A DNA stretch of 64,000 bases from Arundinibacter roseus (GTDB lineage Bacteria > Bacteroidota > Bacteroidia > Cytophagales > Spirosomataceae). The DNA lies in contig NZ_SMJU01000002.1 in the NCBI RefSeq assembly GCF_004348825.1, forward strand, positions 434,001 to 498,000, in the 5' to 3' direction. Both the position numbers and the translations under genes were made by a program. Below are positions 10,201 through 19,284 of the stretch, piece by piece (the stretch's first letter is position 1; each line of letters begins with the position of its first letter). A model generated the notes under the pieces. The model was not told the DNA's origin. It saw only the letters and a list, made by a program, of their open reading frames with translations, and ran no database searches.

Positions 10201-11855
10201 CGTTCAGCGAAGGGCTGGTTTCTGACGTCAGCGGAACGGCCAAAGGTGTCGTGACGGTTAAAGGAACACCCGAAAATCCGATCCTGAATGGGCAGGTAAA
10301 AATTGATCAGGGTCGCCTGACATTTGATTACCTGCAATCGGTCCTCTCATTTGCCGACGTTGTGACGTTTAGCGAAAGTGAGATTGCCACCAAAAATATG
10401 CTTGTGACCGATCAGGAAGGTAATACGGCTACGGTTCGCGGGGGCGTGTATCATGACGGATTCAAACTTTTTTCGCTGGGATTCAATGCCGATATGCGCA
10501 ATTTCAAAATCCTGAATACCACCCTGAAAGATAATGACCTGTTTTATGGCACGGCCTATGTTAGCGGAAAAGCAAGCTTATATGGCCCGATTGACAATTT
10601 GACAATTGAGGCAGACGTCACGAGCAACAAAGGTACGCGCATGTACATTCCACTGGATGGGGCCACGGAAGTAACCACTCAGGATTACATTCAATTTGTG
10701 AGTGCCATGATTAAAAATGATAGTTTGGGTTCACAAAATGCCGAACGACGCAGTATGGATGTGGGGGGTATAAAAATGGATTTCAATTTTAACATTACTC
10801 CCGATGCATACTGCGAAATTCAGCTGGATCGTCAGGCGGGAGATATCATAAAAGCCTACGGAAGAGGCCTTTTGAATATGAAAGTGGACACAAAGGGTGA
10901 TTTTACAATGGCCGGTAATTATGAAATTGAACGGGGCGATTACACTTTTACCTTTCAAAACGCACTGAATAAGAAATTTACCATTAAACCCGGCAGCCGC
11001 CTGACCTGGTCCGGCGATCCATATGGCGCATTACTTGACGTTCAGGCCGGATATACACAACTTGCGTCACTCTCCGGTGTGCTGCCCGGATTGTCAACCA
11101 CCGGAAATACAGCAAGCGATTTAATTGCGAGACGCTACCCCGTAGAAGTTACCATTGCCCTGACCGACAGACTACTATCACCAACAATTGGTTACGATTT
11201 GGCCGTTAAGGAGTATCCTTCTTCGGGAGAATACCGGTCGGCCGTAGCGGCGTTTGAAAGTCGGCTCAAAAGCGATGAACAGGAGCTGAGCCGACAGGTG
11301 AGTAGCTTGATTCTTTTCAATCAGTTGCTGAGCCCGCAGGATGTATTCCTTGCACAGCCCAACCAAAGTCAGTCGTTTATTGGCAACAGCATCAGTGAAT
11401 TAGTTTCCAATCAAATCAGTAAATGGGCTTCTGCTCTAAACGAAAACCTGGAAGTAGGCGTCACAGGGCTTTCTCTGGATCAGAATGCATTTGACAATTT
11501 ACAACTCCGGTTTTCGTATCGCTTTCTGAACGATCGCTTCCGGGTTACCCGAGACGGGCGCTTTACTTATGGCTCAAATCAGTATGATGCTACGAGTCTT
11601 TTGGGAGAATGGACGCTGGAATACTGGATGTCGCAAAGTGGAAGTGTGCGTTTAAAAGCCTATAACCGCAATATTCAGTCACCTTTATTGCTCAACAACG
11701 CACTCACAACGGGCGGCGTAAGCATGCAGTTTACGCATAGCTTCAACCGCTTCAAGCTTCTGAATAAAACAGACGCTCCGTCGCAGGAAGTGCCCCGTCA
11801 GGCACCGTTGGATCCGCTACCTTCTGGTAAACTTACCTCCAAACTCGAAGAATAA
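7284..11855 (+). CDS. tamB: TamB-like translocation/assembly protein (DUF490)
   Basis: A 1523-residue protein of the AsmA/TamB superfamily. These have one N-terminal inner membrane helix (here about residues 8-27) and a very long periplasmic beta-taco groove spanning to the outer membrane, involved in lipid transport or outer membrane protein assembly. The long repetitive beta pattern fills the middle. The C-terminal DUF490 region (about 1100-1480) includes typical stretches such as GRGLLNMKVDTKGDFTMAG and YEIERGDYTFTF. No TamA/BamA-like partner lies next to it; the neighbours are tsaD (divergent) and a small lipoprotein (convergent). It is transcribed alone. The family call is secure; whether it works on lipids or proteins here is unknown. 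Confidence 0.9.
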   Translation: MIHILKKVGNAFVLLIILGLYVLGVVNIAMQDPSVQTYLTQKVVQKLSKAMGYPLGIERINVKWLDVISLEGVSVKDSLSQPMIDVGRIDINFNIWTIIENSSREIHLDEVTLYQPNVRLVKTQNGYLNMDYFISRINQMVQPSDTTNSIPNQNIPFTIGKATLTDAVFHYDDPREPYTRSPSVFDYYHFELRDLNVQLQDFLVLGDTIQFVAKDLTTIDRQSKLKVHDLDTRFMYCAKKIELASLSAYIGGSYLTNYLSFNYDKPSDFGDFNQKVRMIAHFENSRIFSDDLGLFHEYLLTLNETWRLSGDFDGAVDNFIVRNTDLRFGKGSRLSGDFGFKGLPDFWSTTMKFNLVSSRIETQDLVQYYPETDLHETFGKFGLVEIDGTFAGTAVDFDLKSNVRTEIGNLATDMLFHINDRYTSTYNGFLKTAGLNIGLLFDRPQSLQKLDFSGKIVGKGFDITTASANLDATVTRLGFNQYDYRNIQLRGNLQKAYFNGQVSSADTNLTFNLDGEIDLSAAQNTFDLQGVVQKANLMALGFSAEPLTLQTQIDAQIEGNTVDELVGRARFLNTFLLTPRNSRNLVMDTLLITSSQQPNERTIEVGTEFLDARFSGNFVISEALEDLSGLLQEYKLYFWGNESARRTYYARKNKEHVDRNYSVLYAIQGKNVSKLLDFVYPDLAIFGKNRVEGIFRMGNTAFLSTAAQIDTLKIGTNQFLDAEVDITTSKFVRSAEVLASALITSKNQKINTLAPTERLDIEAIWDKDHIDFTSGLRQTNSANRANLNGEVRFLANGFSLRLNRSNLFLLDEVWNVNPTNLITISGKRTEFSNLSLQSGKQRISLNGEMNNDSTRNLNFEIRNFRLSTLNPVFETQLGGIMDGTAELHDMFNYSELSSDFKVEGLSYENYELGNFSGSGEWDQLLGQFSIDAHLEKNLSRVFTLSGNYDPNRRENSLNLKADFNGTSLKIIEPFSEGLVSDVSGTAKGVVTVKGTPENPILNGQVKIDQGRLTFDYLQSVLSFADVVTFSESEIATKNMLVTDQEGNTATVRGGVYHDGFKLFSLGFNADMRNFKILNTTLKDNDLFYGTAYVSGKASLYGPIDNLTIEADVTSNKGTRMYIPLDGATEVTTQDYIQFVSAMIKNDSLGSQNAERRSMDVGGIKMDFNFNITPDAYCEIQLDRQAGDIIKAYGRGLLNMKVDTKGDFTMAGNYEIERGDYTFTFQNALNKKFTIKPGSRLTWSGDPYGALLDVQAGYTQLASLSGVLPGLSTTGNTASDLIARRYPVEVTIALTDRLLSPTIGYDLAVKEYPSSGEYRSAVAAFESRLKSDEQELSRQVSSLILFNQLLSPQDVFLAQPNQSQSFIGNSISELVSNQISKWASALNENLEVGVTGLSLDQNAFDNLQLRFSYRFLNDRFRVTRDGRFTYGSNQYDATSLLGEWTLEYWMSQSGSVRLKAYNRNIQSPLLLNNALTTGGVSMQFTHSFNRFKLLNKTDAPSQEVPRQAPLDPLPSGKLTSKLEE

Positions 11856-11877
11856 ACCGATTTGGACTAGATTTGTC

Positions 11878-12276
11878 TCAGTCTCCGCGATAACGAATGG
11901 CCAATCCTTTCATGACAAAACCTTCTTTTGTGGCCGAAGTGAAGTATTTGTACTGGACACTCATGATGGCATCTGCGCCAAGTTTCTGGGCTTTCAGAAC
12001 AAGTTGTGCCGTCAAAAGATCTTTCGATTCGGCATCATTGCCCCGGTAAAGCATACGCTCACTATTTTTTTTCTGTCGTGTATCAAGAGTATCTTCTCTC
12101 GAAATTTCTACCCATTCAAGTTCCGAATATGGCCGATCGGGATTTTCATTTTGCATAAAAACATCAATCGGATAAACTGTTCCGGTAGAAATAGGAATTG
12201 ACGGACGAAAGCAGGCCGCAACAGCTAGCAAAAGGCTAAGAATGAGTAAGGAGTGTAAAATTCGGGAAGGCCGCAT
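11878..12276 (-). CDS. Small lipoprotein, YbjQ/YdgH-like fold suspected
   Basis: A 132-residue protein with a signal peptide ending in a lipobox (AVAAC, C22), so it is an envelope lipoprotein. The C-terminal half (LVLKAQKLGADAIMSVQYKY) resembles the beta-alpha-beta pattern of the YbjQ/heavy-metal-binding and related small domains, where a helix with KA..LGADAI precedes an edge strand. This is a loose likeness only, and no metal-binding residues stand out. It converges with tamB and diverges from the DUF2147 gene. Confidence 0.65.
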   Translation of the reverse strand: MRPSRILHSLLILSLLLAVAACFRPSIPISTGTVYPIDVFMQNENPDRPYSELEWVEISREDTLDTRQKKNSERMLYRGNDAESKDLLTAQLVLKAQKLGADAIMSVQYKYFTSATKEGFVMKGLAIRYRGD

Positions 12277-12363
12277 ATATCCTGATTTTGGTTTTTTCGT
12301 TAGAGGTTCTGTACATTAGAGTCACTTTAAAAACGATTCCGCATGATAAACATTCAATTTAAG

Positions 12364-12825
12364 ATGAAAAAATATGCGCGTTTAATTTTCTCCTTGTTTT
12401 TTCTGAGTTGCTGTCTGATGCTGCCTGCTTCGATTGCTTTGGCCCAAAGTCCTGATGCTGTGACAGGTACCTGGCTCACCGGATCAAAAAAGGGTCATGT
12501 GGAGATTTATAAACAAGGTTCCAGGTATTTTGGAAAAATAGTATGGCTGAAAGAGCCGAATGATCCGGCAACAAACAAGCCCAAAACTGACAGCAATAAT
12601 CCAGATCCTGCCAAAAGAAAACAACCGCTCGTAGGTTTGGTTAATTTAAAAGGATTTGCCTTCGAAGGTGACAATACCTGGGTGGATGGTACAATTTACG
12701 ATCCTGAAAATGGAAAGGAGTATAGCTGCAAAATGACCCTTCGGGGAAACAGCACGTTGGACGTGAGAGGATATGTGGGCGTGTCGCTCCTGGGCCGGAC
12801 GGATACCTGGCAACGTGTAAAGTAA
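12364..12825 (+). CDS. Secreted DUF2147 domain protein
   Basis: After the ATG at 12364 comes a signal peptide (MKKYARLIFSLFF, cleavage after IALAQ). The mature part is a DUF2147 domain: the GTWLTGSKKGHVEIYKQG start, the YFGKIVWLKEP stretch and the closing GYVGVSLLGRTDTWQRV are typical. The domain is a small beta-barrel of unknown function common in Bacteroidota and proteobacteria. An upstream in-frame ATG at 12343 would add seven residues before the signal peptide and is less likely. The gene seems monocistronic; an M16 peptidase gene follows 120 bases later. Confidence 0.85.
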   Translation: MKKYARLIFSLFFLSCCLMLPASIALAQSPDAVTGTWLTGSKKGHVEIYKQGSRYFGKIVWLKEPNDPATNKPKTDSNNPDPAKRKQPLVGLVNLKGFAFEGDNTWVDGTIYDPENGKEYSCKMTLRGNSTLDVRGYVGVSLLGRTDTWQRVK

Positions 12826-12945
12826 AGTATTTAGTTTATAAGCCTGAAAAACCGTCTGTACCAAAACGAGTCATTTAATTCCGTAAAGGACCTATTTTCA
12901 TTGTTTGAGCCCCTTTATAATTAATTATTTAACTAACATTTGACC

Positions 12946-15756
12946 ATGAAAAGAATGAGGAACAAATTTTTACAAAACACAAAACGCACCGCAGGCTATC
13001 TACTGCTGTCAGGTTTGCTGGCGGTACAGGCTCTGGCGCAGGTTCCGGAAGGGATTAAAAAAATTACTTCGGTAGAAGGAATTACGGAATATCAAATGGA
13101 CAACGGGCTAAAAGTCCTGCTTTTTCCTGATCCTTCTAAGCCTACGATTACGGTTAATGTGACCTACCTGGTTGGATCGCGCCACGAGGGCTATGGTGAA
13201 ACCGGCATGGCGCACTTGCTCGAGCACATGGTGTTCAAAGGCACACCGAATCACCCAAATATTACGCAGGAACTTACGGAACACGGTGCTCGTCCTAACG
13301 GAACGACATCCTATGACCGTACCAATTATTTTGAAACCTTTTCGGCCACGGACGAGAATCTTAATTGGGCGCTTGATATGGAAGCCGACCGGATGGTCAA
13401 TTCGTATATAGCCAAAAAAGATCTTGAAAGTGAGTTCAGCGTGGTTCGGAATGAATTTGAATCTGGTGAAAACAGCCCCTTTCGGGTTTTGTGGCAGCGG
13501 GTTTCGTCAACCGCTTTTGAATGGCATAACTATGGAAAATCAACCATCGGAAATCGCTCCGACATTGAAAATGTACCCATCGAGAATTTACAGGCATTTT
13601 ATAAAAAATACTATCAGCCAGATAATGCCGTACTGACCGTTGCCGGAAAAATTGACGAAGCCAAAACCCTGGTGCTTATACAAAAATACTTTGGCAAATT
13701 GGCCAAACCCACCCGTGTGCTGCCTGTCAGCTATACCGTGGAACCTATTCAGGACGGCGAACGCTTTGTGAATGTTCGGCGGGTAGGCGATGTGCAAATG
13801 GTGGCTTGTGCGTACCATATCATGCCGGGTTCGCATGCCGACTATCCGGCGATGGATGTATTGGTTGAGGTTTTGACGGCTGAGCCTAACGGTAAACTGT
13901 ATAAAAATCTGGTGGATACGAAAAAAGCTTCCAGTCAGTATGGATTTACATTTTCGCTACATGATCCGGGATACGTTTATTTTGGCGCAGAAGTATTAAA
14001 AGAAAAATCTCTGGACGAAGCACGTGCCGCGATGATTGCGACGCTGGACTCAGCCGCTAAGGTAAAGCCTTCGGCAGAAGATGTAGAAAGAGCCAAAACT
14101 ACGATTCTGAAAAACTGGGATTTGCAGTTTAGAAGTTCAGAGCGTATCGGATTGGGAATCAGTGAGTTTATCGCCGCAGGGGACTGGCGTCTGTCGTTTT
14201 TGTTTCGGGATGCCGTCCGTAAAGTTACCGCCGACGACGTATTTCGGGTAGCGCAGTATTATTTCAAACCCTCCAATCGTACCACGGGTACTTTCGTGCC
14301 CGAGGCGAATCCGGACCGGACCGAAACTCCTTCTGCCCCAAACATTGCCGAACTCGTAAAAGACTATAAAGGGGAGGCTTTGATGGCCGAAGGTGAAGCG
14401 TTTGATCCGTCACCTGCCAATATTGAAAGCCGTACGACTAAGGTAGAAAAACCCAATACGATCGAACTGGCACTTTTGCCCAAAAAGACGCGCGGAAATG
14501 TGGTAGCCGCACGTTTGACACTTCGCATGGGAGATCAGAAAAGTCTGATGAATAAGGGAACAATTGCCAGCCTGACCGCCTCTATGCTAGACAAAGGAAC
14601 CAAGACCAAAAGTCGTCAGCAAATCAAGGACGAATTTGATCGACTCAAAGCGCGCGTAAGTTTCTTTGGTGGAAGCAATCAGGCGGGGGCATCCATTGAA
14701 ACAACGGGTGAGAATTTGCCGGAAGTATTGAAATTGGTAGCAGAAGTCATGAAAGAACCGGTTTTTGATGCCAATGAATTTGAAAAATTGAAACAAGAGC
14801 AGTTGGCCCAAATAGAGTCTCAGCGCAGTGAACCTCAGGCAATTGCCATTACAGAATACCGGCGGCTTACTTCTCCTTATCCTAAGGGAGATGTTCGGTA
14901 TGTAGCTACTTTTGATGAGGAGATTGCAGAAATAAAGGCCGCTACACTAGATCAGGTAAAGGCTTTTTATAAAGATTTTTATGGTGCCTCTGATGCCTCA
15001 GTGGCGGTAGTAGGAGATTTTGAAAAAGAGGAAATTCAAAAAATTATTGAAGAAAAATTCTCTTCCTGGAAAAGCCCAAAACCTTTCAAAAGGATTGAGT
15101 CGCCGTACGTGGCGGTAAAGGCCGAGAACAAATCGTTTGAAACACCCGACAAAGCCAACGCGATGTTTGTAGCTGGCCTGAACATGCCTTTGAAAGATTC
15201 AGATCCGGAATACCCGGCCTTGATTATGGCAAACTATATGCTGGGTGGAGGGTTTCTGAATTCACGACTTGCTACCCGAATTCGTCAGAAAGAGGGTCTT
15301 AGTTATGGGGTCGGTTCGCAGTTTAGCGCAAGTTCACTCGATAAAAACGGTAGCTTTTTGGGGTATGCTATTTATGCTCCGCAAAATGTGGAGAAGCTTG
15401 AAGCAGCGTTTAAGGAAGAGATTGAGCGGGTTTTGAAAGACGGTTTTACTGCCGAAGAACTCAAAGCCGCCCGTTCGGGCTATTTGCAGTCGAGGCAGGT
15501 AAGTCGTGCGCAGGACGGCGCCTTAGCCGGAACCCTGAACAATAATTTGTACCTTAACCGCAGTATGGATTGGGATGCAGATTTTGAGAAAAAGATCGAA
15601 GCGCTAACACCCGAGACTGTCAAAGCGGCTGCTAACAAGTACCTGGATTATTCTAAATTTACGGTAATTAAGGCTGGCGATTTTGAAAAGGCAAGAAAAG
15701 AAGGCCCGGCCAAAGAAACACCACCCGCATCGATGGGAGGAAGTCCGAAGAACTAG
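12946..15756 (+). CDS. Periplasmic M16 zinc metallopeptidase, two-domain
   Basis: A pitrilysin-family peptidase with both halves fused into one chain of 936 residues. A signal peptide (about 1-31, ending ALAQ) sends it to the periplasm. The inverted zinc motif HLLEH is at H90, E93 and H94, with the downstream ligand E170 (VVRNE). The second half (about 480-900) lacks HxxEH but keeps the R-Y pair of inactive partner domains (RIRQKEGLSYG), so the two halves form one catalytic chamber. I chose ATG 12946 over the TTG at 12940. The gene ends before a strong hairpin. Substrates are probably peptides; this is not proven. Confidence 0.93.
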   Translation: MKRMRNKFLQNTKRTAGYLLLSGLLAVQALAQVPEGIKKITSVEGITEYQMDNGLKVLLFPDPSKPTITVNVTYLVGSRHEGYGETGMAHLLEHMVFKGTPNHPNITQELTEHGARPNGTTSYDRTNYFETFSATDENLNWALDMEADRMVNSYIAKKDLESEFSVVRNEFESGENSPFRVLWQRVSSTAFEWHNYGKSTIGNRSDIENVPIENLQAFYKKYYQPDNAVLTVAGKIDEAKTLVLIQKYFGKLAKPTRVLPVSYTVEPIQDGERFVNVRRVGDVQMVACAYHIMPGSHADYPAMDVLVEVLTAEPNGKLYKNLVDTKKASSQYGFTFSLHDPGYVYFGAEVLKEKSLDEARAAMIATLDSAAKVKPSAEDVERAKTTILKNWDLQFRSSERIGLGISEFIAAGDWRLSFLFRDAVRKVTADDVFRVAQYYFKPSNRTTGTFVPEANPDRTETPSAPNIAELVKDYKGEALMAEGEAFDPSPANIESRTTKVEKPNTIELALLPKKTRGNVVAARLTLRMGDQKSLMNKGTIASLTASMLDKGTKTKSRQQIKDEFDRLKARVSFFGGSNQAGASIETTGENLPEVLKLVAEVMKEPVFDANEFEKLKQEQLAQIESQRSEPQAIAITEYRRLTSPYPKGDVRYVATFDEEIAEIKAATLDQVKAFYKDFYGASDASVAVVGDFEKEEIQKIIEEKFSSWKSPKPFKRIESPYVAVKAENKSFETPDKANAMFVAGLNMPLKDSDPEYPALIMANYMLGGGFLNSRLATRIRQKEGLSYGVGSQFSASSLDKNGSFLGYAIYAPQNVEKLEAAFKEEIERVLKDGFTAEELKAARSGYLQSRQVSRAQDGALAGTLNNNLYLNRSMDWDADFEKKIEALTPETVKAAANKYLDYSKFTVIKAGDFEKARKEGPAKETPPASMGGSPKN

Positions 15757-15788
15757 GAAAAGCTAGTGTTGTAACACTTTTTGATCAT

Positions 15789-15821
15789 GAGCCACTTCCA
15801 GAACCGGAAGTGGCTCTTTTA
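15789..15821 (+). terminator. Intrinsic terminator after M16 peptidase
   Basis: An 11-bp perfect stem, GAGCCACTTCC and GGAAGTGGCTC (15789-15799 and 15806-15816), with a six-base loop is followed by TTTT, 33 bases after the stop codon. Confidence 0.88.
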
Positions 15822-16047
15822 CTGGTTTATAACTGGATATAATATTGTAAGTAAAGTCAATTTTTATCCTGCCCGGAAAGACCACCTCCTGATTTTTAGA
15901 TAATTATTTAGAAAAAAATCAAACATTTTTATACTTAATAAACTATAAATAGTACAATTATAAGAGAGCTCAGAAAATCCAGAAAATGGGGGAACTTTGG
16001 GTTTTGAATAGGTCGTTACCTCTTCTTAATTTCAAGAATTTAGTAGT
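15822..16047. other. AT-rich intergenic leader of the EamA transporter gene
   Basis: 226 bases between the terminator of the M16 gene and the EamA transporter. It is AT-rich, with no reading frame or conserved RNA that I can recognise. It presumably holds the transporter promoter, but no full TAnnTTTG match stands out. Confidence 0.5.
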
Positions 16048-16992
16048 ATGGCGTTCAGTGTATTGCCTCAGTTGTCTTCCCGTATTTCAGGGAATTTTCG
16101 CACCAAATTAATTCTGAATCTGATTTCGGTGTATATCCTGTGGGGGTCTACCTATTTATTTATTCACTTCATGACCGAAAACATGCCCCCACTTTACATG
16201 GCGGGCTGTCGGTTGCTGACCGCCGGATTAATCCTATATCCTTACGCACGCTTAACCGGTCATTCGCGTCCCACACGTCAGCAATGGTACTCCGCCGGAC
16301 TGATCGGTGTGTTGCTGCTATCTGTTGCCAACGGCGGAATGACGATGGCTATTCAATATGTACCAACAGGTGTAGCCGCCTTATTGGCTGGGATGCTGCC
16401 ACTATTCATTATGGTGCTTAACTGGTTGTCATTCAGTAAAGTAAAACCAACGAAACTGGCATTGGCAGGATTGATAGTTGGCATGATCGGAATTGGACTC
16501 CTGGTAAAGCCGGGTGGATTTCAGGCTACGTCAACCGAAAGTTGGCTGGGCATTGTCATTATTATGTTCTGTAACTTATCCTGGGCTACGGGTACCTTGC
16601 TTTCTGGGCACATGAAACTTCCCACTCAGATTATTTCCAGCGCCGTGCAAATGCTCGTTGGCGGTGGCGTGCTGTTGGTTGTAAGTCTCTTGGTTGAGCC
16701 CGTTTCACTATTTAGCATCAGTCACGCACCCGATAAAGCCATCGGTGCACTGATTTACCTGATTATTTTCGGTTCTTTAATTGGATTTTCTTCCTTTGCG
16801 TGGCTGGCGCGCAATGCTCCTCCTCAGTTACTATCTACCTATGCATACGTAAATCCGGTGGTAGCAATGCTATTGGGATGGGCTTTTGCCGGAGAAGCTC
16901 TCACAGGTCAGTCGTTACTTTCTGCTCTGATCATTGTAGCCGGTGTTTTATTAATCTCATTAGGAAAGAAAAAGCAAAAAGCCGCAGTATAG
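16048..16992 (+). CDS. EamA/DMT family drug-metabolite exporter
   Basis: A 314-residue inner membrane protein of ten hydrophobic helices arranged as two EamA repeats (about 22-150 and 168-305), similar to E. coli YedA. Typical signs are SVYILWGSTYLFIHF in helix 1, the RLLTAG motif after helix 2 and the AYVNPVVAMLLGWAFAGE motif in the last repeat. Proteins of this family export metabolites or toxic compounds; the substrate cannot be inferred. The stop is only eight bases from that of the convergent MFS gene, with no terminator between them. Confidence 0.88.
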   Translation: MAFSVLPQLSSRISGNFRTKLILNLISVYILWGSTYLFIHFMTENMPPLYMAGCRLLTAGLILYPYARLTGHSRPTRQQWYSAGLIGVLLLSVANGGMTMAIQYVPTGVAALLAGMLPLFIMVLNWLSFSKVKPTKLALAGLIVGMIGIGLLVKPGGFQATSTESWLGIVIIMFCNLSWATGTLLSGHMKLPTQIISSAVQMLVGGGVLLVVSLLVEPVSLFSISHAPDKAIGALIYLIIFGSLIGFSSFAWLARNAPPQLLSTYAYVNPVVAMLLGWAFAGEALTGQSLLSALIIVAGVLLISLGKKKQKAAV

Positions 16993-17000
16993 GTTGTTGC

Positions 17001-18182
17001 TTACAGCCGTGCCCAGCGACTTACCACTGATCCTAAAACCAACAACAAACCTACTAAAACCAGCCCATACGAAAGACCGAAGGCTTCGGCGACAAAGCCA
17101 ACCATTGGCGGTCCGGCCATGAAACCCACAAAGCTAAATGTTGCATAGGTAGCGAGTCCGGCGGCTGGCGCGGTATGAGGCAGTCGCATGGATGCCGCAT
17201 ATAAAATGGGCGCACCGAGAGAACAACCAAATCCCAGTAAAAGAAACCCGAGCAATACAATAGATGGCGCCGGGATCAGAACTGCAAGGCTGAGCCCAAG
17301 TGCGCCTAAAATTCCGCCGAAAAGTAAAAGACGTTTCTCGCCAATATGCGGAATAAAACTATCTCCAATAAATCGACCCAAAGTCATGGCAAAGGCAAAA
17401 AATGCAAAGCCCAGGGCCGAAACGGAAGCTGTGGCGTGAGAGACTTCGCGTAAATAAATGGCACTCCAATCAAACGCCAACCCTTCACCAACGGAAATGG
17501 TAATGCCAATAAAAATTAGAATTAACAACTCTGGTGTTGGTTTGGCGAGCGAAGAACCGTCTGCCTGCCGAATCTCAGGAATGGATGTAAGTTGATCTTT
17601 CAAAAGCAAAAGGCTGGATACCAGAAAGATAGCTACTCCAATCATGTGGTAATTGGCAGGTATATTTGCCCAAATTAGTAGCCCGGCCAGGGCACTGCCA
17701 AACATGCCCCCAAGGCTCCACATGCCGTGGCAGGTAGACATGATCCGGATGTTCTGTTCGCGTTCAATGTTAGTGACTGCCGTATTCATGGCTACATTTA
17801 GCAAGGCCGTAAAAATGCCCATGAAAAATAATCCGGCAGTGAGCACACCAAGAGTACCGGCATGAATCGGTAACAGCACGCTGAGAAAGAATAAAATCCC
17901 GCCAAGCAGGCTGGCATTTGCCGAACCGATGGCACGAATGATGCGTCCGGTAAATGGATTCATCAAAATCGAACCGATGGGCATCGCAAAAAGTGCAAGC
18001 CCCAGCTGTGCGTCGTTAAGCCCCAATTGGTATTTTATGAAAGGGATTCGGGCCACCCAACTGCCAAACAAAAAGCTATCGGCAGCAAATACAAGACCGA
18101 CCGCCCGAGTCATGGGGTTGTAAAAAAATGAGGAAAGTGATCTCAGAACAGCGAACCGACGGAGAGAATAGGGCGAATCCAT
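17001..18182 (-). CDS. MFS transporter (YbjJ-like)
   Basis: A major facilitator with about twelve hydrophobic helices in 393 residues, close in pattern to E. coli YbjJ. Signs include the ADSFLFGSWVARIPFIK start, the NPFTGRIIRAIGSANA loop 2-3 motif and the STCHGMWSLGGMFGSALAGL segment. Substrate unknown. I start it at ATG 18182; the frame continues 13 residues further to 18221 but gains nothing. A TACCTTTG element lies 27 bases upstream of this start, which supports it. It converges with the EamA transporter, giving two exporters tail to tail. Confidence 0.85.
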   Translation of the reverse strand: MDSPYSLRRFAVLRSLSSFFYNPMTRAVGLVFAADSFLFGSWVARIPFIKYQLGLNDAQLGLALFAMPIGSILMNPFTGRIIRAIGSANASLLGGILFFLSVLLPIHAGTLGVLTAGLFFMGIFTALLNVAMNTAVTNIEREQNIRIMSTCHGMWSLGGMFGSALAGLLIWANIPANYHMIGVAIFLVSSLLLLKDQLTSIPEIRQADGSSLAKPTPELLILIFIGITISVGEGLAFDWSAIYLREVSHATASVSALGFAFFAFAMTLGRFIGDSFIPHIGEKRLLLFGGILGALGLSLAVLIPAPSIVLLGFLLLGFGCSLGAPILYAASMRLPHTAPAAGLATYATFSFVGFMAGPPMVGFVAEAFGLSYGLVLVGLLLVLGSVVSRWARL

Positions 18183-18486
18183 TTCTACGCATTCAGGAAT
18201 GATACAGAGCAAAGGTATCAAGTAAACTAATTTGAACGGGTAGCATTTGTTTAATTTTTACAAATTGATAAAAAATGGGAAAACATAAAACGGGAACCAA
18301 ATCAGCTTTAACTTCCTTATAAATAAGTATCCGATTGTAACTTGGAGCCGTGATATGTTATCTGAGGTCAAAATACCACATCATGCAAGGCAAGGTTAAG
18401 CCCTGGATTTCGTTTTTTGTTTGGTTTTGAAACATACTCCATTTACTAACTGCTTGAAAATTAAGTAGGTATTTATCAAGAAATAA
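18183..18486. other. Divergent intergenic region, MFS / L,D-transpeptidase
   Basis: 304 bases between two divergent starts. Apart from the minus-strand -7 element at 18210-18217 I see only AT-rich sequence. A short minus-strand open frame here runs into the coding region of the next gene and is not convincing. Confidence 0.5.
18210..18217 (-). promoter_or_regulatory. Promoter -7 element for the MFS gene
   Basis: Minus strand TACCTTTG is a full match to TAnnTTTG and sits 27 bases before the ATG at 18182. If used, transcription would start inside the longer version of the open frame, favouring the shorter protein. Confidence 0.5.
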
Positions 18487-19284
18487 ATGAAAAGAACTAC
18501 AATCCTGTTCGTGTTTGGAACAATTCTGGCGGGCCTTTTGGCCGGATTTCAAAGAAATGGCAGCTCGTTTATCAACGAAAAATCTTTAGAAAAGACTACA
18601 AGTATATCTAACATAGATTCTGTCGGAGAGTCGGCGCAGGCTCTTGAAAGTGCCTGTCAGGCGCTGTACGACTCCTTGCATTTACAATCTATTGGACTTT
18701 CCAAAGATGCGTTTCGGCAAGCGTGGTTTGGATTTCAACAGGAAAAATTTAGCCGTCCTATCCTCGCAATTGTAGATTTTAGCCAATCTTCCCGCAACAA
18801 AAGACTCTACATTGTTGATTTTGAGGCAAAGAAATTAGTATTGAATACCTACGTAGCGCATGGGAGAAATTCAGGAAATGAGTTTGCGCAAAAGTTCTCC
18901 AACGAAAATTCTTCCTATCAGTCCAGCCTTGGTTTTTACCGCGCACTCGATGTCTATCAGGGCAAGCACGGTCTCTCGTTGAAATTACAGGGATTAGAGA
19001 AAAATATCAACGACCGCGCACTCGAACGAGCCATCGTATTGCATGGCGCCGACTACGTAAGTGAATCGTTTATTCGCCAAACAGGAAGGTTGGGTCGTAG
19101 TTTAGGGTGCCCGGCCGTGTCGTATGCCGATCACAAAGTTGTCATTGAGACGCTTCGCAATGGCGCCGGGATGTTCCTGTATTATCCCGACGATTCGTAC
19201 GTTGCTCTATCAAAACTGCTGCAAAAAGCCAGCAATGTAAGTCAGGGATTTGCCGCTGCGACTTCTTTTGCCTCCTCAAAATAA
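18487..19284 (+). CDS. Murein L,D-transpeptidase catalytic domain protein (YkuD_2)
   Basis: A 265-residue exported protein with an N-terminal hydrophobic anchor or signal (about 6-20). The second half is a YkuD_2-type L,D-transpeptidase domain: RAIVLHGADYV with H186, and RSLGCPAVS with the catalytic cysteine C208. Enzymes of this fold make or edit 3-3 crosslinks in peptidoglycan or attach proteins to it. There is no peptidoglycan-binding domain. The last 43 bases overlap the 3' end of the convergent L,D-transpeptidase gene of another subfamily. Confidence 0.85.
   Translation: MKRTTILFVFGTILAGLLAGFQRNGSSFINEKSLEKTTSISNIDSVGESAQALESACQALYDSLHLQSIGLSKDAFRQAWFGFQQEKFSRPILAIVDFSQSSRNKRLYIVDFEAKKLVLNTYVAHGRNSGNEFAQKFSNENSSYQSSLGFYRALDVYQGKHGLSLKLQGLEKNINDRALERAIVLHGADYVSESFIRQTGRLGRSLGCPAVSYADHKVVIETLRNGAGMFLYYPDDSYVALSKLLQKASNVSQGFAAATSFASSK

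Noticed and set aside
12940-12945. TTG start for the M16 peptidase gene
   Set aside because: It adds only two residues before an ATG that opens a normal signal peptide.
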